A stretch of DNA of 60,481 nucleotides from Clostridia bacterium (lineage in GTDB: Bacteria; Bacillota; Clostridia; Christensenellales; Borkfalkiaceae), in contig JAFWBT010000005.1 of NCBI GenBank assembly GCA_017507005.1, positions 1-60,481 on the forward strand. Direction: 5' to 3'. Of the stretch, positions 18,584 to 26,337 are shown piece after piece. A program made the position numbers and the translations under genes. The notes under the pieces were generated by a model. The model was not told the origin of the DNA. It saw nothing but the letters and a program-made list of their open reading frames with translations, and did no database searches. The first letter of the stretch is position 1; each line of letters starts with the position of its first letter.

Positions 18584-18934
18584 ATGTCAGTAAATACGAA
18601 TAACGCTTACGGCAGTATATCCATATCCGATCTGGCGATTGCAAAGTTGGCGTCCCACGCCGCGATGGAATCGTACGGGATTGTGGAGATGGTTGCCCGC
18701 CGTTTTACCGACAATTTGCGCCAGTTCTTTAAATTGGATTGTGGCGGCAAAGGTATCAAGGTGACCTCCTCCGGGAACAGACTTTACGTAGACGTATACG
18801 TTGCAATCAAATACGGCGTTTCTGTTAGCGCCGTTGCCGAATCGTTGAAAGAGGCGATTAAATACAGAGTCGAGGATGCGACAGGCATGATTGTGGACAC
18901 CGTTAACGTAAACGTTGCCGGGGTAAAATTGTAA
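18584..18934 (+). CDS. yloU: Asp23/Gls24 family (alkaline shock) protein
   Basis: 116 residues. SISDLAIAKLASHAAMESYGI and the later VYVAIKYGVSVSAVAESLKE are typical of the Asp23/YloU fold. These small proteins sit at or near the membrane and are linked to the cell envelope stress response and to the fatty acid kinase made by the next gene. TTGGAG precedes ATG 18584. The yloU-yloV-recG order is as in Bacillus. Confidence 0.9.
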   Translation: MSVNTNNAYGSISISDLAIAKLASHAAMESYGIVEMVARRFTDNLRQFFKLDCGGKGIKVTSSGNRLYVDVYVAIKYGVSVSAVAESLKEAIKYRVEDATGMIVDTVNVNVAGVKL

Positions 18935-18948
18935 TAATGCACGAACTA

Positions 18949-18980
18949 CGCAAGGAAAAGGGGTTTTTCTTGCGGTTTTG
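18949..18980 (+). terminator. Hairpin between yloU and yloV
   Basis: CGCAAG (18949-18954) and the following AAAA pair with TTTTTCTTGCG (18964-18974), then GTTTTGG. The T-tract is poor, so it may be a weak or partial terminator. Confidence 0.45.
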
Positions 18981-19127
18981 GCGTACGCGGCTTTTTTAAA
19001 TTTCTTTTTGCACTACCCCCTAAAAAACGTTGGTTTTTTATTGCCGCAATAAAGGTACGCGCTTTCGTTTGCGATAGGCAGTCGGCTGAGGCAAGCGACA
19101 CACAAATTAGAATAAGGAGCATTTCTA

Positions 19128-20774
19128 ATGCATAAAACGATAAACAGCGCAGAGTTTCGTAAAATGATTCTCGTAGGCGCGAAACAGCTGGAGATTAACC
19201 GCGCGAAAGTGGACGCATTGAACGTATTCCCCGTTCCCGACGGCGATACGGGTACGAATATGTCGCTCACGATGCAGTCGTGCGTGAAAGAGTTGACGGC
19301 TTGTCAATCGAACGCGTTTTCGGAGGTGTGTAACAGCATTTCCAGAGGCGCGCTCAAAGGCGCAAGAGGTAACTCCGGCGTTATCCTTTCGCAGATTTTG
19401 AAGGGTATTTGCTCGGTTGTTGGAAAACAGGAAAAAGAAGTGGACACCAAGACGTTCGCAAAGGCGTTGGAACAAGGCACAAAAGTGGCTTACGGCGCGG
19501 TGTCCGTGCCCAAAGAAGGTACTATTCTCACCGTTATTCGTATGATGAGCGAACACGCGGTGAAGATTGCGTCCAAGAAAAAGAATTTTGAAGATTTCTT
19601 CAAGGACGTTATTGACGAGGGTGACAGAGCGCTCGCGCTGACGCCTACCCTTTTGCCCGTATTGAAAAAGGCGGGCGTAGTCGATTCGGGCGGCGTTGGC
19701 CTTATGACGATTATCAAAGGCTTTGCCGCAGAGCTTACGGGCGAAGAATTGCCCGAGAGTGTGACGGAAGCGGAAGCTCCTTCCGGCGACGAATCGGAAT
19801 TTGGCGATAATTCGGCTATCCTGACGATGGATATCGGCGATATTCAGTATGCGTACTGTACGGAATTCTTCATTATCAATATGAAGAGAACGACGACGCT
19901 TTCCGCTATCGACCGTTTGCGTGAAAAGCTGATGAACATCGGCGACAGCGTTATTTGTATCGGTGATTTGGAGTTGGTAAAGGTGCACGTGCATACCAAC
20001 CAGCCCGGCAAAGCGCTGACCTATGCGTTGGAGCTTGGTGAGCTGGAACGTCCGAAGATTGAAAATATGTTAGAGCAGAATCGTCAGATGAAGGCGAAGC
20101 TGGAAGCGGAAAAGAAAGAAATGGGTATGCTCGCGATTTGTACGGGCGCAGGGCTTTCGGAAATCTTCCGCGATTTGTCCGTAGACCGTATTATCGAGGG
20201 CGGACAAACGATGAACCCTTCGGCGAGCGATATTGCAGAAGCGGCGCAGAAGATTAACGCAGAGCATATTTTCATATTCCCGAACAATAAGAATATTATT
20301 CTCGCAGCCGAACAGGCGAAGAACCTCGTAGAGAACAAGACGTTGCACGTTATCCCGACGAAGAACGTACCGCAGGGCTTTGCGGCGGCGTTGGAATTCA
20401 ATGCGGAAACGAGCGCGGTGGAGAATAAGACGAATATGATTCACGCCCTTGATAACGTGAAAGTGGGGCAAGTGACGTACGCGGTACGTAACACGACGCT
20501 CAACGGTTTCTCTATCAAGGAAGGGGATATTATCGGCTTAGACGATAAGAAGATTTTGGCGAAATCGCAGTCTTTGGAAGAGACGGTGTTGAAGCTGATT
20601 GACAGAATGAAAGAAGACTTCCATCAGGTGATTACGCTGTATTACGGCGAGGACGTGAAGGAAGAAGAAGCGCAGGCGCTGTGCGCGACGATTGCGGAAA
20701 AATATCCCGATTGCGATATTGATTACCACAATGGCGGTCAGTCGGTATACTATTATATTCTTTCGTTGGAATAA
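19128..20774 (+). CDS. fakA: Fatty acid kinase catalytic subunit FakA (YloV, DAK2 domain)
   Basis: 548 residues. The N-terminal DhaL-type kinase domain begins with VDALNVFPVPDGDTGTNMSL, containing the aspartates that hold Mg-ATP, and continues with GARGNSGVILSQIL. A middle domain and a C-terminal DUF1949-like region follow. FakA phosphorylates exogenous fatty acids held by a DegV-family FakB protein; one such protein is encoded at 26581-27456. ATAAGGAG precedes ATG 19128. Length and order match the family. Confidence 0.93.
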   Translation: MHKTINSAEFRKMILVGAKQLEINRAKVDALNVFPVPDGDTGTNMSLTMQSCVKELTACQSNAFSEVCNSISRGALKGARGNSGVILSQILKGICSVVGKQEKEVDTKTFAKALEQGTKVAYGAVSVPKEGTILTVIRMMSEHAVKIASKKKNFEDFFKDVIDEGDRALALTPTLLPVLKKAGVVDSGGVGLMTIIKGFAAELTGEELPESVTEAEAPSGDESEFGDNSAILTMDIGDIQYAYCTEFFIINMKRTTTLSAIDRLREKLMNIGDSVICIGDLELVKVHVHTNQPGKALTYALELGELERPKIENMLEQNRQMKAKLEAEKKEMGMLAICTGAGLSEIFRDLSVDRIIEGGQTMNPSASDIAEAAQKINAEHIFIFPNNKNIILAAEQAKNLVENKTLHVIPTKNVPQGFAAALEFNAETSAVENKTNMIHALDNVKVGQVTYAVRNTTLNGFSIKEGDIIGLDDKKILAKSQSLEETVLKLIDRMKEDFHQVITLYYGEDVKEEEAQALCATIAEKYPDCDIDYHNGGQSVYYYILSLE

Positions 20775-20871
20775 TTTTTGGCGAGGGACACATACTAAAA
20801 CAATGAGCGGAAGGGGCGGCGGCTTTTTCCGCTTTTCGTTTATAAGCGGCAAACGATAAAGGGAGCTTGGC

Positions 20872-22878
20872 ATGAAATTATCAACGTTACGCTCGATTGG
20901 TGAAAAGCGTGAAAAGGATTTTAATAAGTTGGGGATAAACGACGTGGAAGACCTCGTGCGGTTTTATCCGCGCGCCTATCTCGACCTTACCGAACGCGCG
21001 ACGATTAAATACGCCTATCATAACGATATGGTGCTGATTGCCTGTGAAGTGACGCGGCTCGCGCCGATCAATTATTCCAGCCGTAGAAAAATCGTCCGCG
21101 CTTTTTGTTCGCAGGACGGGTTTCCGTTCACCGTCGTTTGGTTTAATCAGCCTTACGTCGCGCAGAAATTAAAGCCTGGGGAATATCTGTTTTACGGCAG
21201 AGTGCAAAACAAATTCGGGCAGATTTCCCTCGTCAATCCCACGTACGAGCCGTTGGATAAAAATTATCGCCTCAAAGGCATTATTCCCGTGTATTCCTTA
21301 AAGGGTAGCCTTAGCCAAAAGGTGGTGCGCGCCGCTGTGAAAGAGGCTTTGCAAAAATGCGATCTTTCCACCGTAATCCCATGGCAGATTGTGAAAAAGT
21401 ACGACCTGCCCGACCTCACGCGTGCATATCACGAAGTCCATAACCCGACTTCCCATCAAAATAAGGACAACGCGTCCGAGCGTATCGCCTTGGAAGAATA
21501 TTTTACGCTCATTTCGGCGTTCAAGATTATCAAAGGTGGCAAGGAAGAGGCGCGCGTACACGAATACACGGTGACGGCGGCGGAAGTAAAGGAATTTTCC
21601 ACGCGGTTTGGTTTTGAATTCACGGACGGGCAAAAACGCGCCGTCAATGATATTTATGAGAACGTTTACGCGCCGACGCGTATGAATCGGCTGATTCAAG
21701 GCGACGTAGGCAGCGGTAAAACGGCGGTGGCGTTGTGCGGTATTTATATGGCGGTGAAGAGCGGTTTTTCGGCGGCGTATCTGTCGCCTACCGAGGTGCT
21801 TGCCGCGCAAAATTACGCCGTACTGAAAAAGTATTTCCCTGAATACGAAGTGGGGTATTTGGCAGGAGGCATGACGGCGAAAGAGAAACGGGAGATGAAA
21901 GCGCGTTTGAAAAACGGCGAGATTGATATTCTTTGCGGTACGCACGCAATCTTTCAAGGGGACGTGGAAATCCCGCGTCTGTCTTTCGTTGTGTGCGACG
22001 AACAACACCGTTTCGGCGTAGCGCAACGTAACGCTTTGGCGGAAAAGGGCGTGGGGGCGGATATGCTCGTTATGAGCGCAACGCCTATTCCTCGAACGCT
22101 GTCGCTCATATTTTACGGGGATTTGGACGTCACGACGATTACGGACAAGCCCAAGGCGCGGCAGGAAATTTCCACGAGTATTATTCCCGAATCCAAATAC
22201 GACGATATGCTCGATTACGTGCGTAAGGAAACGGCGGCGGGCAAGCAGGCGTATTTCGTCTGCGCGAAAATTGACGACGATGAAGAAGGCTCGATTATCA
22301 GCGTTACCGAGCTGTACGAGGAACTGAAAAACCGTCTGCCGACGGTGAGGTTTGCGCTGTTACACGGGCGGATGAAAGATAAAGAAAAAGCCGAAGTAAT
22401 GACGGCGTTTAAGAACAAGGAATACGATTGTTTGGTATCGACGACGGTCATCGAGGTGGGCGTGGACGTGCCCAACGCGACGATTATGATTATTTATAAT
22501 GCCGAGCGGTTTGGGCTGTCCCAGCTGCATCAATTACGAGGGCGCGTGGGCAGGGGCGCGGAAAAGAGCTATTGTTTCCTGCTGATGGGCGCGGACGGCG
22601 AAACGGCAAGGGAAAGACTGCTGACGTTGAAGAATAACACCGACGGATTTAAGATAGCGGAAAAGGACCTCGAAATGCGCGGCAGCGGCGATTTCTTCGG
22701 TACGCGACAATCGGGGAAAATGCTGTCGGATATTAAAAATCTTCGCTATCCCACGCAGGTGATTTTTGCGGCGAAAAAGCTCTCGGACGACGCGTTTGAG
22801 GGCAGGTACGATGACGAGCGGCTGCGCGAGGCGGCTATCAAGAAATATGAGAGCCTCAAAGACGTCGTGCTCAATTAA
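20872..22878 (+). CDS. recG: ATP-dependent DNA helicase RecG
   Basis: 668 residues; remodels stalled forks and Holliday junctions. The wedge/OB domain lies at ~1-220. Helicase motifs: Walker A GDVGSGKT (~279-286), DEQHRFGV, SATPIPRT, the TRG region ERFGLSQLHQLRGRVGRG and the C-terminal DLEMRGSGDFFGTRQSG. GGGAGCTTGGC precedes ATG 20872. The sdaAB-sdaAA genes that separate yloV and recG in Bacillus are missing. Confidence 0.96.
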   Translation: MKLSTLRSIGEKREKDFNKLGINDVEDLVRFYPRAYLDLTERATIKYAYHNDMVLIACEVTRLAPINYSSRRKIVRAFCSQDGFPFTVVWFNQPYVAQKLKPGEYLFYGRVQNKFGQISLVNPTYEPLDKNYRLKGIIPVYSLKGSLSQKVVRAAVKEALQKCDLSTVIPWQIVKKYDLPDLTRAYHEVHNPTSHQNKDNASERIALEEYFTLISAFKIIKGGKEEARVHEYTVTAAEVKEFSTRFGFEFTDGQKRAVNDIYENVYAPTRMNRLIQGDVGSGKTAVALCGIYMAVKSGFSAAYLSPTEVLAAQNYAVLKKYFPEYEVGYLAGGMTAKEKREMKARLKNGEIDILCGTHAIFQGDVEIPRLSFVVCDEQHRFGVAQRNALAEKGVGADMLVMSATPIPRTLSLIFYGDLDVTTITDKPKARQEISTSIIPESKYDDMLDYVRKETAAGKQAYFVCAKIDDDEEGSIISVTELYEELKNRLPTVRFALLHGRMKDKEKAEVMTAFKNKEYDCLVSTTVIEVGVDVPNATIMIIYNAERFGLSQLHQLRGRVGRGAEKSYCFLLMGADGETARERLLTLKNNTDGFKIAEKDLEMRGSGDFFGTRQSGKMLSDIKNLRYPTQVIFAAKKLSDDAFEGRYDDERLREAAIKKYESLKDVVLN

Positions 22879-22928
22879 AGGATATTGTTAAATAATCGTG
22901 AAAATAAGAAAAAATTTTTCCGAGGGTA

Positions 22929-22957
22929 TTGACGAATAAGAAAATTTGTTGTATAAT
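22929..22957 (+). promoter_or_regulatory. Promoter of hisIE
   Basis: TTGACG (22929-22934), 17-nt spacer, TATAAT (22952-22957). Confidence 0.85.
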
Positions 22958-22989
22958 AATTTATGAAGGATGCTAAACGGAGGTGTGTT

Positions 22990-23628
22990 ATGGCAGTGCA
23001 AAAAGAAAATGCGGAATGGAAGAACTTGAAGTTCGATAAAAATGGGCTTGTGCCCGTCGTTGTGCAGGATTACGAGAGTGGCGAAGTGCTTATGCTCGTA
23101 TATATGAACGAAGAAGCCGCTGAAAAGACTTTTTCCACCGGCTATGCACATTATTACAGCCGCTCGAAGAAAGCGGTGACGAAGTACGGCGCGACGCTGG
23201 GAAATACCCAAAAAGTGATGACGGCGTTTATCGACCACGACAGCGATACGCTGTTGTTGAAGGTGAAACAAAAGGGGAACGCGGACGCGGAAAAGAATAC
23301 GTTTACGTGTTTCTCGCAGCAGATTCAAGGGCAGTATAACGATATCGGTGGTGAAATGTTCGGCAGGTTGCAACGTATCATTTCCGAATATAAAAAGAAC
23401 CCCGAAGAGGGCGCGTATACCAGCTTTTTGTTCGTGCGCGGGGTGGATCGTATCGGCAAGAAAGTGGGCGAAGAGGCGGTCGAGCTTGTAATCGCGGCGA
23501 AAAATGAAGAGAAGTCGGGCGTGATTAGCGAGGCGGCAGATTTGCTGTATCATATGATGGTGCTTTTGAACGTGAAAGACGTAAAGATTTCCGAGGTATG
23601 CGCAGAACTGTGCAAGCGGAATAGATAA
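22990..23628 (+). CDS. hisIE: HisIE-like bifunctional phosphoribosyl-AMP cyclohydrolase / phosphoribosyl-ATP pyrophosphatase
   Basis: 212 residues. The N-terminal HisI-like domain has VPVVVQDYESGEVLMLVYMN and YYSRSKKAV. The C-terminal HisE domain (~115-212) keeps KKVGEEAVELVIAAKN and SEAADLLYHMM. The HisI half is unusual: the DCDxD metal motif reads DHDSD, the CHTG segment reads NADAEKN and the LWxKGETSG motif reads VTKYGATLG. Cyclohydrolase activity is therefore doubtful, while the pyrophosphohydrolase half looks intact. GGAGGTG fixes ATG 22990. No other his genes are in the window. It may retain only HisE activity or act on another nucleotide. Confidence 0.8.
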   Translation: MAVQKENAEWKNLKFDKNGLVPVVVQDYESGEVLMLVYMNEEAAEKTFSTGYAHYYSRSKKAVTKYGATLGNTQKVMTAFIDHDSDTLLLKVKQKGNADAEKNTFTCFSQQIQGQYNDIGGEMFGRLQRIISEYKKNPEEGAYTSFLFVRGVDRIGKKVGEEAVELVIAAKNEEKSGVISEAADLLYHMMVLLNVKDVKISEVCAELCKRNR

Positions 23629-23631
23629 TAA

Positions 23632-23658
23632 AAATATTCAAAATATTCAAAATATTCA
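23632..23658 (+). repeat. Three 9-bp tandem repeats after hisIE
   Basis: AAATATTCA is repeated exactly three times, a few bases after the hisIE stop and just before its terminator. Confidence 0.8.
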
Positions 23659-23666
23659 AAGGAAAC

Positions 23667-23705
23667 TAAAACGAGGCTGAAAATGGCCTCGTTTTTGCTT
23701 GTCTA
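23667..23705 (+). terminator. Terminator of hisIE, left 39-bp direct repeat
   Basis: ACGAGGC (23671-23677) pairs with GCCTCGT (23686-23692) followed by TTTT. The whole 39 bp is repeated exactly at 25146-25184. Confidence 0.85.
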
Positions 23706-23736
23706 GCAAAGGACAATTAAAAGTTTATAAAAAATA

Positions 23737-23765
23737 TTGACAAAGGGGTGTAAAAGTGGTAAAAT
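23737..23765 (+). promoter_or_regulatory. Promoter of the leucine-rich repeat lipoprotein leader
   Basis: TTGACA (23737-23742), 17-nt spacer, TAAAAT (23760-23765). The expected start, about 23772, coincides with the first base of the leader's closing stem. Confidence 0.8.
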
Positions 23766-23771
23766 AAAGTT

Positions 23772-23941
23772 GCGACATAATTTCATATTGTTCTCAAAAA
23801 GGCATATACTTCTTTGGTAGAGGTGTATCTTTTTCGCATTACAAAAAACCTTTTTGGGATTCGTAATAGAAATTGTGTCGCAGCAAAGCGAGAAGGACAT
23901 TTTTACAGGTGTCGTTTCGTTTTGCGAAGCGGCACTTTTTT
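23772..23941 (+). ncRNA. Structured 5' leader with intrinsic terminator (candidate riboswitch or attenuator)
   Basis: A 13-bp closing stem, one mismatch, joins 23772-23784 with 23869-23881. Two hairpins lie inside it: one at 23796-23834 (AAAAAG/CTTTTT and a 9-bp inner stem with G-U pairs) and one at 23838-23867 (ATTAC/GTAAT). A strong 11-bp terminator (23909-23935) with six Ts follows, ending 31 bases before the start codon. GCAAAGCGA (23883-23891) can pair instead with TCGTTTTGC (23917-23925), which would break the terminator. I know no RNA class that fits. It could also be an independent small RNA. Confidence 0.55.
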
Positions 23942-23972
23942 CTTGTCAAAAATAAAAACTAGGAGGCAAAAA

Positions 23973-25127
23973 ATGAAGAAAATGAAAAAAATTTTAATGA
24001 CAACTTTTATAGGTTTATTTGTTGTTTTGTTTCTAATGGGCATAACAAGTTGTAATGATTTATTTGCTGTCACTAATTCGATAATATCGCAAAGTGAGGA
24101 AAGCACAAATGATTTTTCAAATAATCATTTCCATGATTGGAATGAAGCAGTAACGCAAGAGGCTAAATGTGAAACAGAGGGGATTTTAACATATAGCTGT
24201 TATTGTGGAATGAATTATACCGTAAAAATAGAAAAGTTGGGACATTTAATTGAAGAGTATCAAGGTAAGGAGGCTACTTGTATAGAAAAAGGATGTGCTC
24301 CTTATGAAGAGTGCAAGCGTAGTGGTTGTCAATATACAACTTATGCAGAAATTGAAATCGATAGCAATAATCATAATTGGGTAAACAATATATGTGCGGA
24401 TTGCAAAAAAGAAAAAGATGGAGAGTTGCAATATTCTATTTCTGCCGAGGGAGATTATTATAATGTAACGGGTATAGGTTCATTTGCAGGAGAAGAAGTA
24501 CTGATTTTGCCTATATATGAGGGAAAACCTGTAAAAAAAATAAGTTATAGGGCTTTTAAAGATTGTGACAAAATAACAAGTATTACAATACCAAATACAA
24601 TTGTAGAAATTGGAACAGAAGCTTTTTATTCATGTGATAATTTAAAAAGAGCAATAATAGGAAATAATGTAACAATAATAGGGGATAAAGCTTTTTATGC
24701 TTGTGGAAGGTTGGAAGAACTTGTTGTAGGAAGTTCTGTAAAAGATATAGGAGATGAAGCATTTTTTTCATGTCAAAGTTTAATTGAAGTGGAACTTCCC
24801 GATTCGTTAATAAGTATCGGTAAAGGTGCTTTCAAATGGTGTTTTGCGTTAGGTAGTATAAAAATAGGGGATTCGGTTCAAAGTATTGGAGAATATGCTT
24901 TTGCCTCGTGTAAAAAACTAACCGATGTAATAATAGGAAGCTCTGTGCAAAATATTGAGGCGTATGCATTTTTATATTGCGATAATTTAAAATCAGTTAT
25001 ATTTAAAAATACAAGGGGTTGGACTGTAGGTGCGGTTAATATTTTAGAAGAAGACCTAAAAGATTTTTCAAAAGCTGCTAATTATTTAGCAGAAATTTAT
25101 GATGATACAACTTGGGTACGTAAATAA
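23973..25127 (+). CDS. BspA-type leucine-rich repeat lipoprotein
   Basis: 384 residues. A signal peptide with lipobox ITSC places the lipid-modified Cys at residue 27. A cysteine- and histidine-rich region (~40-145) has repeated HxW and CxxC units. About six LRR_5 repeats follow (~160-340), each with the pattern IGxxAFxxCxxL. The end (YDDTTWVRK) resembles the closing motif of this family. Such proteins are exposed on the cell surface and often bind host or bacterial partners; the ligand is unknown. AGGAGG precedes ATG 23973. The gene is much AT-richer than its neighbours and lies between 39-bp direct repeats, pointing to acquisition as a cassette. Confidence 0.9.
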   Translation: MKKMKKILMTTFIGLFVVLFLMGITSCNDLFAVTNSIISQSEESTNDFSNNHFHDWNEAVTQEAKCETEGILTYSCYCGMNYTVKIEKLGHLIEEYQGKEATCIEKGCAPYEECKRSGCQYTTYAEIEIDSNNHNWVNNICADCKKEKDGELQYSISAEGDYYNVTGIGSFAGEEVLILPIYEGKPVKKISYRAFKDCDKITSITIPNTIVEIGTEAFYSCDNLKRAIIGNNVTIIGDKAFYACGRLEELVVGSSVKDIGDEAFFSCQSLIEVELPDSLISIGKGAFKWCFALGSIKIGDSVQSIGEYAFASCKKLTDVIIGSSVQNIEAYAFLYCDNLKSVIFKNTRGWTVGAVNILEEDLKDFSKAANYLAEIYDDTTWVRK

Positions 25128-25145
25128 TATTTAAGCTATAAAAAA

Positions 25146-25184
25146 TAAAACGAGGCTGAAAATGGCCTCGTTTTTGCTTGTCTA
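25146..25184 (+). terminator. Terminator of the LRR gene, right 39-bp direct repeat
   Basis: Exact copy of 23667-23705: same hairpin, T-tract and trailing GCTTGTCTA. Confidence 0.85.
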
Positions 25185-25190
25185 CTCACG

Positions 25191-25264
25191 GTAGAGTGGC
25201 AATTCTACTTTGGGTAGAGTGTGTTAAAAGACGCAGTAGAGTGTCTTTGCGGATGGGTAGAGCG
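25191..25264 (+). repeat. Four spaced GTAGAGTG motifs upstream of minD
   Basis: GTAGAGTG occurs at 25191-25198, 25214-25221 and 25236-25243, with GTAGAGCG at 25257-25264. Spacing is about 21-23 bp, close to two helical turns, as expected for repeated binding sites. They lie just upstream of the minD promoter. Confidence 0.5.
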
Positions 25265-25282
25265 GTTTTTGTTGGACAAAAC

Positions 25283-25311
25283 TTGCTTTTTTTGTGGAAA
25301 AATGATATACT
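25283..25311 (+). promoter_or_regulatory. Promoter of minD
   Basis: TTGCTT (25283-25288), 17-nt spacer, TATACT (25306-25311). It would give a leader of about 200 nt. Confidence 0.65.
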
Positions 25312-25333
25312 GTGTATATAAATACGATTGTCG

Positions 25334-25351
25334 GCAACATAGCTATGTTGC
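25334..25351. repeat. 18-bp perfect palindrome in the minD leader
   Basis: GCAACATAGCTATGTTGC, lying about 15 bases after the predicted transcription start. A second inverted repeat (CACTTC-AC-GAAGTG) follows near 25388-25401. Either may be a binding site or an RNA hairpin. Confidence 0.55.
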
Positions 25352-25515
25352 GGCGTTGACGGTATATATAGACGCATATAAAACTGTCACTTCACGAAGT
25401 GTTTGACAAACTTTCTAATAAAAATCACCAAATCGACAAAATCCGTGTTTATAATTATGGTAACATTTTCCTTGCTGAAAATTCCACGGCAAATACGGAC
25501 AAGGAGAGCGCGGTG

Positions 25516-26220
25516 ATGGCAAGGAAAATCGTCGTAACGTCAGGTAAGGGCGGCGTGGGGAAAACCACGATAGCGGCTCATTTATCGGCGCAGCTTGCTC
25601 GGCGCGGTCAGCGAGTGATTTTGTGCGACGCCGATTTCGGGCTGAATAACGTGGACGTCACGGCAGGCGTGGAAGATCTCGTCACCTACGATATTGTGGA
25701 CGTGATCGAGGGCAGGTGTCGGGCGAAACAAGCGCTCGTGAAACATCCCGATTTTGCGAATTTGTATCTATTAACGAGTAGTCATTCCGCGCCCGAGCGG
25801 TACGTTTCACCGCAAGCGGTAAAGGTGGTGTTAGACGCACTCGCGCCGCAGTTCGATTTTATTTTTATCGATTGCCCTGCGGGGATTGACGACGGGTTTC
25901 ATCGCGCGGTGGCGACGGCGGATGAGGCGATTGTGGTGACGACGCCGCATATTTCCGCATTGCGCGACGCGGACAAAGTGATTACCGTATTAAAAAGCTA
26001 TCATTTGAACGAGCTGTCGGTGGTGGTGAATCGGGTGCGCGGCGATTTGCTCACCTCAGGGGATAGTTTATCGCCCAAAGAAATATCGGAAATATTAAAA
26101 ACGCCCCTTTTGGGAGTGTTGCCCGAGGAGTACGGGATATACAACGGCGGGCTGATCAAGCCGCACGCGGCGTTCAAGACGCTAGCCAACAACCTTTTTA
26201 CGGACAAGAAAAAACTGTAA
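25516..26220 (+). CDS. minD: Septum site-determining ATPase MinD, ending before the membrane-targeting helix
   Basis: 234 residues. The deviant Walker A GKGGVGKT lies at 10-17 (signature Lys11). Switch I GLNNVDVTAG, the FIDCPAGI motif and VVNRVRGD are typical of MinD rather than ParA. MinD cycles on the membrane to keep FtsZ at midcell. Family members are ~265 residues and end in an amphipathic membrane helix. Here TAA 26218-26220 ends the protein at FTDKKKL, yet the same frame continues for 21 codons with TGFFGNIRRVLKRNL, just such a helix, up to TAA 26284-26286. AAGGAGAG precedes ATG 25516; earlier in-frame sequence is leader. No minC is nearby. Confidence 0.88.
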   Translation: MARKIVVTSGKGGVGKTTIAAHLSAQLARRGQRVILCDADFGLNNVDVTAGVEDLVTYDIVDVIEGRCRAKQALVKHPDFANLYLLTSSHSAPERYVSPQAVKVVLDALAPQFDFIFIDCPAGIDDGFHRAVATADEAIVVTTPHISALRDADKVITVLKSYHLNELSVVVNRVRGDLLTSGDSLSPKEISEILKTPLLGVLPEEYGIYNGGLIKPHAAFKTLANNLFTDKKKL

Positions 26221-26286
26221 GACGTGACGAGAAAGTACACGGGATTTTTCGGAAATATCCGACGCGTTTTAAAACGGAATTTATAA
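26221..26286 (+). other. In-frame extension of minD encoding a basic amphipathic helix
   Basis: Directly after the minD TAA the frame stays open for 21 codons. Its second half, GFFGNIRRVLKRNL, has the hydrophobic/basic pattern of MinD membrane-targeting sequences. It would be translated only by readthrough, or if the stop is a mutation or sequence error. Confidence 0.5.
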
Positions 26287-26296
26287 CGTGAATTTT

Positions 26297-26337
26297 GTCG
26301 AAAAAAGTAAAATGAAGGGGGCAGGTATGCGACGAAC
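26297..26337 (+). repeat. Dispersed repeat, full-length copy
   Basis: The 5' part (GTCGAAAAAAGTAAAATGAA) and core GGGGGCAGGTATGCGACGAAC match the copy at 56654-56694. The core supplies both the ribosome-binding site and the start codon of the next gene. Confidence 0.75.

Noticed and set aside
23772-23941. 6S RNA
   Set aside because: The closing stem encloses two separate hairpins and a distinct terminator follows by 27 bases, unlike the single long hairpin with a central bubble of 6S RNA.
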